This document shows, piece by piece, positions 1 to 8,698 of a DNA stretch of 54,562 bases. The stretch's first letter is position 1. Each line of letters begins with the position of its first letter. The DNA is from Jiangella endophytica. GTDB taxonomy: Bacteria > Actinomycetota > Actinomycetes > Jiangellales > Jiangellaceae. The stretch is from positions 1 through 54,562 of the forward strand of contig NZ_QVAI01000028.1 in the NCBI RefSeq assembly GCF_003427025.1, given 5' to 3'. The translations under genes and the position numbers were made by a program. A model generated the notes under the pieces. The model saw only the letters and a list, made by a program, of their open reading frames with translations, was not told where the DNA came from and did no database searches.

Positions 1-82
1 CGGCGCGGACGTGCATCGTGGCAGCGAAGGCCCCTCCGGAGCAACACTGGAGGTGTTGGTGGTGGGTGTCGTGGGAGCTGAC

Positions 83-2005
83 ATGGTCGGGCGAGTTCTG
101 CTGGATCGCCGGCATCGGACGTCGCCGGCCAAGCCCGGCCCGCCCGACGAGCCGCCGCGGCGGGTGCCGCCGCCTCCGCCACGGTGGCAGCGGTGGCTGG
201 TGCCGTTGCTGTTGCTGGCGACGGTCCTGCTGCTGTGGCTGCCCGGCCTGGTCTCGACGAAGGCGTCGTCGGTGCCGTACAGCGAGTTCGTCACGAAGGT
301 CGACGCCGGCGACGTGAAGTCGGTGACGATCAACGACAAGGGCGCGGTCGACGGGACCTACACCGATGGCTCGGACTTCACCACCCAGGTGCCGACCGCC
401 ATCGACACCGCCGGTCTGAACGCCGGCCTCGAGGCGCACAAGGTCGAGGTGACCGCCACTCAGAGCAGTACGTCGTTCGTCTCGGTGCTGCTCGGCTGGC
501 TGCCGTTGATCCTGATCGTCGGGTTGTTCGTGTGGATGGGGCGGCAGGCGCAACGGTCCCTGGCCGGCGGGCTGGGCGGGTTCGGCCGGGCCCGGGCGCA
601 GATCATCGAGGCCGAGCGCCCGACGACGAGATTCACCGACGTGGCCGGCTACGAGGGCGTCAAGCAGGAGGTGTCGGAGGTCGTCGACTTCCTGCGCGAC
701 CCGGAGCGCTACCGGGCCGCAGGCGCGAAGGGTCCGCGCGGCGTCATCATGGTCGGGCCGCCGGGCACCGGCAAGACGCTGCTCGCGAGGGCGGTCGCCG
801 GCGAGGCCGCGGTGCCGTTCCTGTCGATCACCGGATCGGCGTTCATCGAGATGTTCGTCGGTGTGGGCGCGTCCCGGGTGCGCGACCTGTTCGACGACGC
901 GCGCAAACGGGCGCCGTCGATCGTCTTCATCGACGAGCTCGACGCGGTGGGCTCGCGGCGCGGCGGCGCCGTCATCGGCGGGAACGACGAGCGGGAACAG
1001 ACGCTCAACCAGCTGCTGGCCGAGCTGGACGGCTTCGACCCCAACGTGGGCATCGTCGTGCTCGGGGCCACCAACCGGCCCGAGGCGCTGGACCCCGCCC
1101 TGCTGCGGCCCGGCCGGTTCGACCGGCAGGTCACGGTCCCGCTGCCCAACCAGGCCGAGCGCGAGGCGATCCTCACCGTGCACGCGCTGGGCAAGCGGCC
1201 CGGCGACGACGTCGAGCTGGGCCGCGTCGCCCGTGGCACGCCGGGGTTCTCCGGCGCGGACCTGGCGAACCTGGTGAACGAGGCGGCGATCAACGCGGTC
1301 CGCGACGGGCGGACCACCATCACGGCCGCCGACCTCGACACCGCCCGGGACCGGACCCTGCTGGGCCGCCGGGAGACCTCGAACGCGCTGCTGCCCGACG
1401 AGCGGCGGGCCGTGGCGGTGCACGAGTCCGGGCACGCGCTGCTCGCGGCGCTGTGCGAGCACGCCGACCCGGTGGCCAAGGTGACCATCCTGCCGTCGGG
1501 CATGGCACTGGGCGTCACCGAGCAGCTCCCGGAGGCGGAGCGGCACCTCTACAGCGAGGACTACCTGCTGGACCTGCTCACCGTGCGTCTCGGCGGGCGG
1601 GCCGCGGAACTGGTCGTGTTCGGACAGGGCTCCACCGGCGCCGCGAACGACCTCGCGGGAGCCACGCAGATCGCCGTCCGCATGGTGCGCGAGTTCGGCC
1701 TGTCCAGCCGGGTCGGCCCGGTCGGGTACGGCACGGGACAGCCTCAGTACCTGGGCGAGTCGCCCGACGACCTGCTGCGCAAGCCCTACTCCGAGCAGAC
1801 CCAGCGCCTGATCGACCAGGAGGTGGCCCGGCTGCTCACCGACGCCGAACACCGGGCCGTCGACCTGCTGCGCCTGCATCGCGGCGCACTCGACCGGCTC
1901 GCCGCCCGGCTGCAGGAACTGGAGACCGTCGACGGCGCGGTCGTCGAGGGCGTGCTGCGCGACGAACGCCTCGCCTCGGGAACGCCGGTCCGCCGCCCGC
2001 GCTGA
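83..2005 (+). CDS. ftsH: FtsH-type ATP-dependent zinc metalloprotease
   Basis: Membrane-anchored AAA+ protease that unfolds and degrades membrane and cytosolic proteins. From the ATG at 83 it is 640 aa. It has a proline-rich cytosolic start, a transmembrane segment at about 38-56, an extracytoplasmic stretch, and a second transmembrane segment at about 132-151. The AAA+ module has Walker A GPPGTGKT at 225-232, Walker B IVFIDE at about 280-285, and a second-region-of-homology ATNRPEALDPALLRPGRFDR. The zinc protease motif HESGH is at about 447-451. I chose ATG 83 because GGGAG lies six bases upstream; the same frame is open from GTG 11 but without a comparable ribosome site. Length and domain order are normal for the family, although the C-terminal tail after the protease domain is short. 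It stands alone; the ABC genes begin 41 bases after its stop. Confidence 0.95.
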   Translation: MVGRVLLDRRHRTSPAKPGPPDEPPRRVPPPPPRWQRWLVPLLLLATVLLLWLPGLVSTKASSVPYSEFVTKVDAGDVKSVTINDKGAVDGTYTDGSDFTTQVPTAIDTAGLNAGLEAHKVEVTATQSSTSFVSVLLGWLPLILIVGLFVWMGRQAQRSLAGGLGGFGRARAQIIEAERPTTRFTDVAGYEGVKQEVSEVVDFLRDPERYRAAGAKGPRGVIMVGPPGTGKTLLARAVAGEAAVPFLSITGSAFIEMFVGVGASRVRDLFDDARKRAPSIVFIDELDAVGSRRGGAVIGGNDEREQTLNQLLAELDGFDPNVGIVVLGATNRPEALDPALLRPGRFDRQVTVPLPNQAEREAILTVHALGKRPGDDVELGRVARGTPGFSGADLANLVNEAAINAVRDGRTTITAADLDTARDRTLLGRRETSNALLPDERRAVAVHESGHALLAALCEHADPVAKVTILPSGMALGVTEQLPEAERHLYSEDYLLDLLTVRLGGRAAELVVFGQGSTGAANDLAGATQIAVRMVREFGLSSRVGPVGYGTGQPQYLGESPDDLLRKPYSEQTQRLIDQEVARLLTDAEHRAVDLLRLHRGALDRLAARLQELETVDGAVVEGVLRDERLASGTPVRRPR

Positions 2006-2046
2006 GGCAGAGTCCGGCGCGAACGTGAGACCGCTAAGGTCGGCTG

Positions 2047-3792
2047 GTGCCGAACAGCCACGCGGCGGCGGATCGGACGACTGACGACTGGGTCCCTCCC
2101 GCGCCCCGCGACACCAGTGGCCCCTTCCGCTTCCTGCTCTGGCTCGCCCGGTCGCAGGCACGGCGCGTCGCGGCCGGCGCGGCGCTGGGGAGTGCCTGGA
2201 TGGTCGGCCTGGCCGTGCCGCCGTGGGTGCTGTCGCGCGCGATCGATGACGGTCTCGTCGCCGGCGACACCGCCGCCCTGGTCACGTGGTCCGTGGTGCT
2301 GGTCGTGGTGAGCGTGCTGACCGCCGTGCTGGCGATTCTCCGGCATCGGACCATGACGAAGATCCGCATGGACGCGTCGTTCCGCACGGTGCGGACGGTC
2401 GTGCGGCACACCGCCCGGCTGGGCTCCTCGCTGTCCCGGCGGATCGGCACGGGCGAGGTGGTGACGATCGGGATCACCGACGTTCAGGCCGTCGCGCAGT
2501 CGATGACCGTGACGGGCCCGGGGTTCGGCGCGGTCGTGGCGTACGCGGTGGTCGCCGTGGTGCTGTATGCCATCTCGCCGCTCCTGGCCCTGGTCGTCCT
2601 CGCCGGGGTGCCGCTGCTGGCCGCGACCGTCGGGCCGCTGCTGCGCCACATCGAGCGCACCGGCGGCGACTACCGCCTGGACATGGGCCTGCTGACCACG
2701 CGGCTGGTGGACATCCTGGGCGGGCTGCGGGTGCTCAACGGCCTCGGAGGCAAGCAGTTCGCGGCCGAGCGCTACCTGGGGCGGTCGCGGGGGCTCGTGG
2801 AGCGCGGCTATCGTGCCGGCGGCCCGGCGAGCTGGGTGAGCGCGCTGGCGAGTGGGTTACCCGCATTGTTCCTGGCCGCGGTGGTGTGGCTGTCGGCGCG
2901 CATGACCGCACAGGGCGACATCACCGTCGGAGACCTCGTCGCGGTCTACGGCTACGTCGCCGTCCTGGTCGTGCCCGTGTCGTCCCTCATCGAGGGCGGC
3001 GGCGACCTCGCCCGCGCGCGGGTGGCCGCCCGCCGCATCGTCGGCCTGCTCGAGCTGCGGCCCGAACGCGACCGCGTCCGTGACGGGCTCGACGTCCCGC
3101 CGGGCTGCGGGCCGCTGGCCGACCCGGAGTCCGGCGTCGTCGTGCGGCCCGGTCTGTTCACGGCGCTGGTGAGCGCGCGTCCCGGCGAGGCCGTCGCGGT
3201 GATGGAGCGGCTGGGCCGCTTCACCCGCACCGACGCGACGTGGGCCGGGGTGCGGATCGACGCGGTGGCTCCCGGCCTGCTGCGCGAACGGCTGGTCGTG
3301 GCCGACAACGACGCCGAGCTGTTCGCGGGGACGGTGCGCACCGCCGTCGCCGGCCGCCATGAGCCCGACGACCAGCGGGTCCACGCGGCGGTGCGCACCG
3401 CGGTGGCGGAGGACGTCGTGGACGCGCTGCCCGGCGGCCTCGACGCGCCCGTCACCTGGGGCGCCAGCACCCTGTCGGGCGGGCAGCGGCAGCGGCTCCG
3501 TCTGGCGCGCGCCCTCTATGCCGCACCGGACGTGCTGCTGGCCGTCGAGCCGACCTCCGCGGTCGACGCGCACACCGAGGCCGCCGTGGTCGACCGGCTG
3601 CGCGCCGCCAGGCGCGGCCTCACGACGGTGGTGACGACGACGTCGCCGCTGGTGCTCGACCGGGCCGACGAGGTCGTCTTCCTGGCCAGGGGTCGCGCCG
3701 TGGCGTCGGGCACGCACGAGGAGCTGCTGCGCGACGACCCCGCGTACCGTGACCTGGTCTCCCGCGTGCAGGACGGGCAGGCCGGCTCGTGA
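2047..3792 (+). CDS. ABC exporter half with degenerate ATPase site (permease-ATPase fusion)
   Basis: This 581-aa half-transporter has an N-terminal exporter-type membrane domain (about six membrane segments, residues 30-320) followed by a nucleotide-binding domain. The nucleotide-binding domain keeps a perfect signature LSGGQRQRLRLARAL. The Walker A loop is gone: where GxxGxGKS should stand the sequence is SARPGEAVAV. The Walker B Asp is replaced by Val (LLAVEPTSAVD, Glu kept), and the switch His is replaced by Thr (TTVVTTTSPL). It therefore cannot bind ATP normally by itself, but it can offer its signature to a partner. The next gene overlaps it by 4 bases (GTGA) and has the complementary defects, so the two should form an obligate heterodimer. 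The GTG start at 2047 has only a weak ribosome site (AAGG). Substrate unknown; a drug, lipid or peptide exporter is the usual role of this family. Confidence 0.9.
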   Translation: MPNSHAAADRTTDDWVPPAPRDTSGPFRFLLWLARSQARRVAAGAALGSAWMVGLAVPPWVLSRAIDDGLVAGDTAALVTWSVVLVVVSVLTAVLAILRHRTMTKIRMDASFRTVRTVVRHTARLGSSLSRRIGTGEVVTIGITDVQAVAQSMTVTGPGFGAVVAYAVVAVVLYAISPLLALVVLAGVPLLAATVGPLLRHIERTGGDYRLDMGLLTTRLVDILGGLRVLNGLGGKQFAAERYLGRSRGLVERGYRAGGPASWVSALASGLPALFLAAVVWLSARMTAQGDITVGDLVAVYGYVAVLVVPVSSLIEGGGDLARARVAARRIVGLLELRPERDRVRDGLDVPPGCGPLADPESGVVVRPGLFTALVSARPGEAVAVMERLGRFTRTDATWAGVRIDAVAPGLLRERLVVADNDAELFAGTVRTAVAGRHEPDDQRVHAAVRTAVAEDVVDALPGGLDAPVTWGASTLSGGQRQRLRLARALYAAPDVLLAVEPTSAVDAHTEAAVVDRLRAARRGLTTVVTTTSPLVLDRADEVVFLARGRAVASGTHEELLRDDPAYRDLVSRVQDGQAGS

Positions 3793-5654
3793 GCGCCATG
3801 GTGCCCGTGGCAGGGGGAGCCCGCGTGCGGGCCGCGGCGTGGGCCGACCTGCGGGCGGAACGCGGCGCGGTGGCCGGCCTCCTGCTGCTCAACGTCCTGG
3901 CCTCCGCGGCGGGCCTCGCCGGGCCGTGGCTGCTCGGCCGGATCGTCGACGCGGTCCGGGCGGGCTCCGGCGACGTGCTCGGCACCGTCGATCGCCTGGC
4001 GCTCGGCGTGCTGGTGTTCACCGTCGCGCAGGTGCTGCTGGGGCGGTGGGCACTCGCGGTGGGCTACCGGTTCGGTGAGCGCACGGCGGCCCGGGTGCGC
4101 GAGCGGTTCCTGGCGCGTGCGCTCGCGCTGCCGCCGTCCGTCGCGGAGCATGTGCCCGCCGGCGACCTGGTCGCCCGGGGGAGCACGGACGCCTCCGTGG
4201 TGGCGACGACGCTGCGCCGGGCGGTGCCCGAGGTCGTCGTGGCCGTCGTCCAGGCCGGTTTGCTCATCGCCGCGGTGCTGGTGCTGAACCCGCTGCTCGG
4301 ACTGTGCGGACTGGTGTGCCTCGTGGGTGTGGGCGCAGCGCTGCGCTGGTACCTGCGGCGGGCCCGTCCGGCCTACCTGACCGAGGCGGCCACCGGCGCG
4401 CGGCTCGCCGACGTCGTCACGAGCACCGCGAAGGGTGCCCGCACGATCGAGGCGCTCGCACTGGAGGACCGACGCGCGCAGGCCGCGGACGCGGCGGTCG
4501 CCGACGCGAGGGCCGCCCGGCTCCGGACGCTGTGGCTGCGGACCGTCCTGTTCCCGTCGTTCGACGTCTCCTGCGCGCTGCCGGTCGTCGGCGTTCTGCT
4601 GGTGGGCGGGGCGATGCACGCGAACGGTCTGGTCAGCGTCGGCGTGGTGGTCACCGCGACGGTGTACATGCGGCAGCTGGTGGGTCCGCTGGACACGCTG
4701 ACGCTGTGGGTGGAGCAGGTCCAGGGAGCGATCGCGTCCTACGCGCGGCTCGAGGGACTCGCGGAGGTGCCGCGCGAGGAGCCCGGTCCCGCCGGGTCGC
4801 CCGAGGACGACCGCATCGAGGTGTCCGGCGTCCGCTACGCCTACGACGGCGGCCGGGACGTGCTGCGTGGGGTCGACCTGGTGGTTCGGCCCGGCGAGCG
4901 GCTGGCCGTCGTCGGCGCCTCAGGAGCGGGGAAGTCCACGCTGGCCCGGCTGCTGGCGGGTCTCGACCGGCCGCGAACCGGGTCGGTGACCGTGGGCGGG
5001 ACGCCCGTGGCCGACCTGCCCCCGGACCGGCTGCGCGAACAGGTGGTGCTGGTGACCCAGGACCACCACGTCTTCCACGACACGGTGCGCGACAACCTGC
5101 GGGTGGTGCGGCCGCACGCCTCCGACGAGGAGCTGCGCGGCGCGCTCGAGGCGGTGGGCGCGCGCTGGATCGACGACCTGCCGCGGGGCCTGGACACCGA
5201 GATCGGCGCCGGCATCAGTCTCGATGGCGCGCGTGCCCAGCAGCTGTCGCTGGCGCGGGTCGTGCTCGCCGGCCCGCACACCCTGATCCTGGACGAGGCG
5301 ACGGCGCTGCTCGACCCGAGGACCGCGCGGGAGACGGAGCGGTCGCTGGCGGCGCTGCTGCGCGGGCGCACGGTCATCGCCATCGCCCACCGGCTGCAGA
5401 CCGCGCACGACGCCGACCGGGTGGCGGTGCTGGAGGCCGGCGAACTGGTCGAGCTCGGCACCCACGACCAGCTCGTCAGCGCGGGCGGCCACTACGCCCG
5501 CCTGTGGGCCTCGTGGCACGGCGGGCACGACGGGCGGGACCCGGGACGACAGCCTGGCGCGGCCGGCGCCTCACCGCACCCGGCTGCCGGCACCGGGACC
5601 CGGTGGCGGTCCGTGCGGGATACGGACGGTAACGCGACTGCCGGTCCCGGGTGA
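3789..5654 (+). CDS. ABC exporter half with intact Walker motifs but lost signature
   Basis: This is a 621-aa membrane-ATPase fusion and the partner of the preceding gene, whose stop codon it overlaps by GTGA. The exporter membrane domain covers about residues 1-330. The nucleotide-binding domain has a canonical Walker A GASGAGKST, Q-loop (VLVTQDHHVF), Walker B LILDEATALLD and switch His (IAIAHRLQT). In place of LSGGQ it has LDGARAQQ. In the ABC dimer each ATP is held between Walker A of one subunit and the signature of the other. This pair therefore has exactly one complete ATP site, made of this protein's Walker A/B and its partner's LSGGQ. The last 28 codons (84 bp) overlap the 3' end of the histidine-kinase gene on the opposite strand, and this Gly/Pro-rich tail lies beyond the usual family end. 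Confidence 0.92.
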   Translation: MSAMVPVAGGARVRAAAWADLRAERGAVAGLLLLNVLASAAGLAGPWLLGRIVDAVRAGSGDVLGTVDRLALGVLVFTVAQVLLGRWALAVGYRFGERTAARVRERFLARALALPPSVAEHVPAGDLVARGSTDASVVATTLRRAVPEVVVAVVQAGLLIAAVLVLNPLLGLCGLVCLVGVGAALRWYLRRARPAYLTEAATGARLADVVTSTAKGARTIEALALEDRRAQAADAAVADARAARLRTLWLRTVLFPSFDVSCALPVVGVLLVGGAMHANGLVSVGVVVTATVYMRQLVGPLDTLTLWVEQVQGAIASYARLEGLAEVPREEPGPAGSPEDDRIEVSGVRYAYDGGRDVLRGVDLVVRPGERLAVVGASGAGKSTLARLLAGLDRPRTGSVTVGGTPVADLPPDRLREQVVLVTQDHHVFHDTVRDNLRVVRPHASDEELRGALEAVGARWIDDLPRGLDTEIGAGISLDGARAQQLSLARVVLAGPHTLILDEATALLDPRTARETERSLAALLRGRTVIAIAHRLQTAHDADRVAVLEAGELVELGTHDQLVSAGGHYARLWASWHGGHDGRDPGRQPGAAGASPHPAAGTGTRWRSVRDTDGNATAGPG

Positions 5655-6920
5655 CGAGCGCACGGTGAGCCCGCCACCCTCGTCCGTGAGGGCCTGCTCG
5701 ACCAGCCGCAGCCCGAGGTGGCCGGTGGCGCGCGCCGCCGCGGGATCGAAGCCCACGCCGTCGTCGGCGACGGTCACGGTCAGCGCGTCGCCGTCGTCGG
5801 CCGCGCTGACCGCGACGTGGGTGGCCGCGCCGTGGCGGACCGCGTTGCGGAGCAGCTCGCGGACGCCGTGGTAGACGAGGAACGCGCGGTGGTCGTCCAG
5901 GGACAGCCCCGGCGCGGCGTCGACGGTGACCGCCGGCGGGTCCGCCGCTCGCGCCGTCACCTCAGCGGCGAGTCGCTCGAGCAGCGCGGCCAGGTCGTCG
6001 GGCGCGGGGCCGGCGGGCGTGAGCTCGGTGAGCATCGTCCGCAGCTCGCGGACGTCGTCGGCGACCAGCGACCGGGCCCGCTGGAGCAGGCGTTCCCGCC
6101 CGGGATCGGCGGACTCGCCACCGGTCGCCGTGTCGAGCATCAGGCCGACACCGGCGAGGTCCTGGATGACGCCGTCGTGGAGCCGGCGCGCCAGTTCGCG
6201 CCGCTCCCGGTCCGAGGCGGCCAGCCCGTAGCGCAGCACGTCCTGACGCCGCTCGGCGTCGCGTCGCATGCGGCGCGCCAGCGCCAGCGTGAGCGGCAGG
6301 GTGAGCAGCGCGAGCAGGACCAGCGCGCCGAGGACGAGTGGCACCAGCGAGCCGGCGACGTGCCGGACGGTGCCGCCGATGTCGACGGGGACGTAGAGCT
6401 CGAGCCGCATCGGCGCGCCGCGGGCGTCCTCGAAGCCGATGAACACCTCGACGAGCTCGTCGGCCCGGTCGGTCTCGTAGCGGTGCTCGTCGTCGAGGGG
6501 GACCTGGAACGTGACCGCTTCGCCGGCGTCGAGCCGGCGAGCCAGGTCGCGGTCGACGGGCCGGGTCTCGCCCTCGATCCGGCGCTCGTCGGAGACGACG
6601 ATGGTGGCGAGGTCGCCGTCGAGGCGCCAGATCTTCACCCGGTCCACGAGCCCTGAGCGCAGGTACGGGTCGAGCGTGCGCATGACCCGGGCGCGGTGCT
6701 CCTCGTCGGCCGGCTCGTACTCGTAGCGGGCCAGCGCGACGATGACGGACTCGGCGATCTCCGTCGACACCTGTTCGGCGCTGCGGTGCGCCTCGTCGTC
6801 GGCGTAGCGCCAGATGCCGATCATCGTCACACCGGCCACGAGGACGAGGGCGAGCCCGGCCAGCGCGGCGTGGCGCAGCAGCGCCGAGCCCAGCGACCCG
6901 GGCCGGGGTCGCAGCCTCAC
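5571..6920 (-). CDS. NarL-type sensor histidine kinase
   Basis: Two-component sensor of 449 aa. It has an N-terminal membrane segment (about 17-38), an acidic extracytoplasmic domain of roughly 150 residues, and a second membrane segment (about 190-215). A HisKA_3 dimerisation region carries the phospho-accepting His at about 248 (RRLHDGVIQDLAG). A C-terminal HATPase has an N-box (RELLRNAVRHG) and G1 box (ADDGVGF). The GTG start overlaps the response-regulator stop (GTGA), so the two are translated together. The outer domain is rich in Glu/Asp, including a YEYEPADEEH stretch. That could bind cations, but no known sensor domain is recognisable. Its 3' end runs 84 bp into the convergent ABC exporter gene. 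The signal is unknown; the neighbouring iron uptake operon makes a metal-related cue an inference only. Confidence 0.92.
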   Translation of the reverse strand: MRLRPRPGSLGSALLRHAALAGLALVLVAGVTMIGIWRYADDEAHRSAEQVSTEIAESVIVALARYEYEPADEEHRARVMRTLDPYLRSGLVDRVKIWRLDGDLATIVVSDERRIEGETRPVDRDLARRLDAGEAVTFQVPLDDEHRYETDRADELVEVFIGFEDARGAPMRLELYVPVDIGGTVRHVAGSLVPLVLGALVLLALLTLPLTLALARRMRRDAERRQDVLRYGLAASDRERRELARRLHDGVIQDLAGVGLMLDTATGGESADPGRERLLQRARSLVADDVRELRTMLTELTPAGPAPDDLAALLERLAAEVTARAADPPAVTVDAAPGLSLDDHRAFLVYHGVRELLRNAVRHGAATHVAVSAADDGDALTVTVADDGVGFDPAAARATGHLGLRLVEQALTDEGGGLTVRSSPGTGSRVTVRIPHGPPPGPGAGSRVR

Positions 6921-7552
6921 GGGCGGTCGAGCTGGACCAGGCCGTGCCGGGCGGCGGTCACGACGGCCTCGAGCTGCGTGCGCGCCCGCAGTTTGGCCAG
7001 CAGTGCCTTGATGTGGTCGCGGACGGTGTGGATGGACAGCCCGCAGCTGCGGGCGATGCCGCGGGCGTCCCGGCCCTCGGCGAGCAGTTGGAGCACCTCG
7101 CGCTCGCGCGGGGTCAGGCCGTGCGCAGGGGGCTCGGGGAGCGCGGCGACGACGGGATGTTCGCGGGTGGCGGTGCGCACCGCGGCGACGATCTCGGCGA
7201 GGGCGCTCTCCTTGGCGAGGAAGGCCACGGCGCCGGCCGCGAGCGCGTCGGCGGCGAGGTCGGGCCGCGGGTAGGCCGTCAGCATCACGACCCGGGCGGC
7301 CGGCCGCAGGGCGAGCAGCGGTTCGACGAGCCGCAGCCCGCTGCCGCCGGGCAGGTGGTGGTCGACGACGGCGACGTCGAACACGGTGTCGCGGGCCAGC
7401 CGGAGGGCGTCGTCGACGGTGTGCGCGACGGCGGCGCAGCGCAGCCCGGGATCGGCGTCCAGGGCCAGGCCGAGAGCCTCGGCGAAGACGGCGTGATCGT
7501 CCACGACCAGGACGGAGAGGCAGCCGGACGGCGCCGCGAGTTCGGGGAGCAC
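6917..7552 (-). CDS. NarL/LuxR-family response regulator
   Basis: A 211-aa response regulator. The receiver domain (about 12-130) has the acidic pair VVDDH, the phospho-accepting Asp at about 64 (AVVDHHLPGG) and the conserved Lys at about 114 (LAKES). A C-terminal LuxR-type helix-turn-helix begins at about 147 (GLTPREREVLQLLAEG) and ends in SIHTVRDHIKALLAKL. It is the first gene of an operon with the histidine kinase it overlaps by 4 bases. The start is GTG at 7552 with only a G-run upstream and no clear ribosome site, so an early or leaderless start is possible. Its 5' end faces the iron transporter operon, and the iron box at 7586 lies only 33 bases upstream of its start. It could therefore respond to iron as well. 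Confidence 0.92.
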   Translation of the reverse strand: MLPELAAPSGCLSVLVVDDHAVFAEALGLALDADPGLRCAAVAHTVDDALRLARDTVFDVAVVDHHLPGGSGLRLVEPLLALRPAARVVMLTAYPRPDLAADALAAGAVAFLAKESALAEIVAAVRTATREHPVVAALPEPPAHGLTPREREVLQLLAEGRDARGIARSCGLSIHTVRDHIKALLAKLRARTQLEAVVTAARHGLVQLDRP

Positions 7553-7585
7553 CCCCGAATCTTAGGGATCCACCCCCTTGATCAG

Positions 7586-7604
7586 CAAGGTTAGCCTGCC
7601 CTTA
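7586..7604. promoter_or_regulatory. Candidate DtxR/IdeR iron box
   Basis: The 19-mer CAAGGTTAGCCTGCCCTTA matches the DtxR/IdeR consensus TTAGGTTAGSCTAACCTAA at 14 of 19 positions by my count; the half AAGGTTAGCCT is the better one. It lies 42 bases before the substrate-binding protein gene of a ferric iron importer and 33 bases before the divergent response-regulator gene. That is where an iron-dependent repressor would act. Binding is inferred, not shown. Confidence 0.6.
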
Positions 7605-7645
7605 TCCGGTGTTCGCCGGCCCTTCGTCACGACCTGAGGACCCTC

Positions 7646-8698
7646 ATGCGCTCTCTCCGTCCGGGACTGCTCGCCGCCGCCGTGGGCAGTCTGCTGCTGC
7701 TGTCCGCCTGTGGTGATGACGCCGAGCCGGCCGCCGAGGGCACCGGCGCCGCCGAGGCGGCCGACGACGCGGACGAGCCCCTCGTCGTCTACTCCGGCCG
7801 CGACGAGGAGCTGGTCGGCCCGCTCCTGGAGCAGTTCGAGGACGCGTCCGGCCGCACCGTCGACGTGCGTTACGCCGGGACGACCGAGCTGGCGGCGCAG
7901 CTGCTGGAGGAGGGCGAGCAGACGCCCGCCGACGTGTTCCTGTCCCAGGACGCCGGCGCCCTGGGCGCGCTGGCCTCGGCCGGGCGGCTCGCCACGCTGC
8001 CCGAGGAGGTCACGTCCGCCGTCGCCCCGGAGTACAGCTCGCGCGACGGGTCCTGGGTCGCGCTGACGGGGCGGGCGCGGGTCGTCGCCTACGACAGCCA
8101 GACCTACACCGAGGCGGACGTCCCCGGCGACGTCCAGGCGCTGGCCGACCCGCGGTGGCGCGGCCAGGTCGCCATCGCCCCGACGAACGCGTCGTTCCAG
8201 TCGTTCGTCACCGCGCTGCGGGTGTCGGAGGGCGAGGAGGCCGCCCGGGCCTGGTTGGAGGGGCTCGTCGCCAACGAGGCGCAGATCCACTCCGGCAACG
8301 GCGCGATCCTGGAGGCCGTCAACACCGGCGCGGCCGGCCTGGGCCTGATCAACCACTACTACTGGGCCGGCCACGAGAGCGACCCGGCCCAGCTGCGGGT
8401 CCAGCTCAAGTTCGGCGACCCTGGCAGCGTGAGTGCCCTGGTCAACACGTCCGGCGTGGGCGTGCTCGCCGAGGCCGGCGGCTCCGAGGCCGCGCTGGAG
8501 CTGGTCGACTTCCTCCTGAGCGAGCAGGCGCAGACCTACTTCGCCGAGGAGACGGCGGAGTACCCCCTGGTCGACGGCGTCACCGGCCCGCAGGGCGTGC
8601 CCGCACTGGCCGACCTGGGCGCGCCGGACCTCGACCTGTCGCAGCTGGAGTCGCTGGAGGACACCGTCGGCCTGCTCACCGAGGTGGGACTGCTCTGA
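7646..8698 (+). CDS. fbpA: Ferric iron ABC transporter substrate-binding lipoprotein (FbpA-like)
   Basis: Extracytoplasmic binding protein of 350 aa that delivers ferric iron to the permease encoded next. A lipoprotein signal peptide ends in LLSAC with the lipidated Cys at 22. The mature part starts with the family pattern LVVYSGRDEELVGPLLEQF and contains the adjacent tyrosines of INHYYW (238-239), the typical Fe(III)-coordinating pair of FbpA/FutA proteins. The ATG at 7646 has GAGGA five bases upstream. It is first in a three-gene operon (binding protein, permease, ATPase) with overlapping stop-start junctions. The upstream iron box suggests repression by DtxR/IdeR when iron is plentiful. 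A thiamine- or 2-aminoethylphosphonate-binding relative is the main alternative, but the double tyrosine favours iron. Confidence 0.88.
   Translation: MRSLRPGLLAAAVGSLLLLSACGDDAEPAAEGTGAAEAADDADEPLVVYSGRDEELVGPLLEQFEDASGRTVDVRYAGTTELAAQLLEEGEQTPADVFLSQDAGALGALASAGRLATLPEEVTSAVAPEYSSRDGSWVALTGRARVVAYDSQTYTEADVPGDVQALADPRWRGQVAIAPTNASFQSFVTALRVSEGEEAARAWLEGLVANEAQIHSGNGAILEAVNTGAAGLGLINHYYWAGHESDPAQLRVQLKFGDPGSVSALVNTSGVGVLAEAGGSEAALELVDFLLSEQAQTYFAEETAEYPLVDGVTGPQGVPALADLGAPDLDLSQLESLEDTVGLLTEVGLL

Noticed and set aside
11..82. Upstream extension of the FtsH frame to GTG 11
   Set aside because: The ribosome site GGGAG is correctly placed for ATG 83, and the extra residues do not resemble FtsH.
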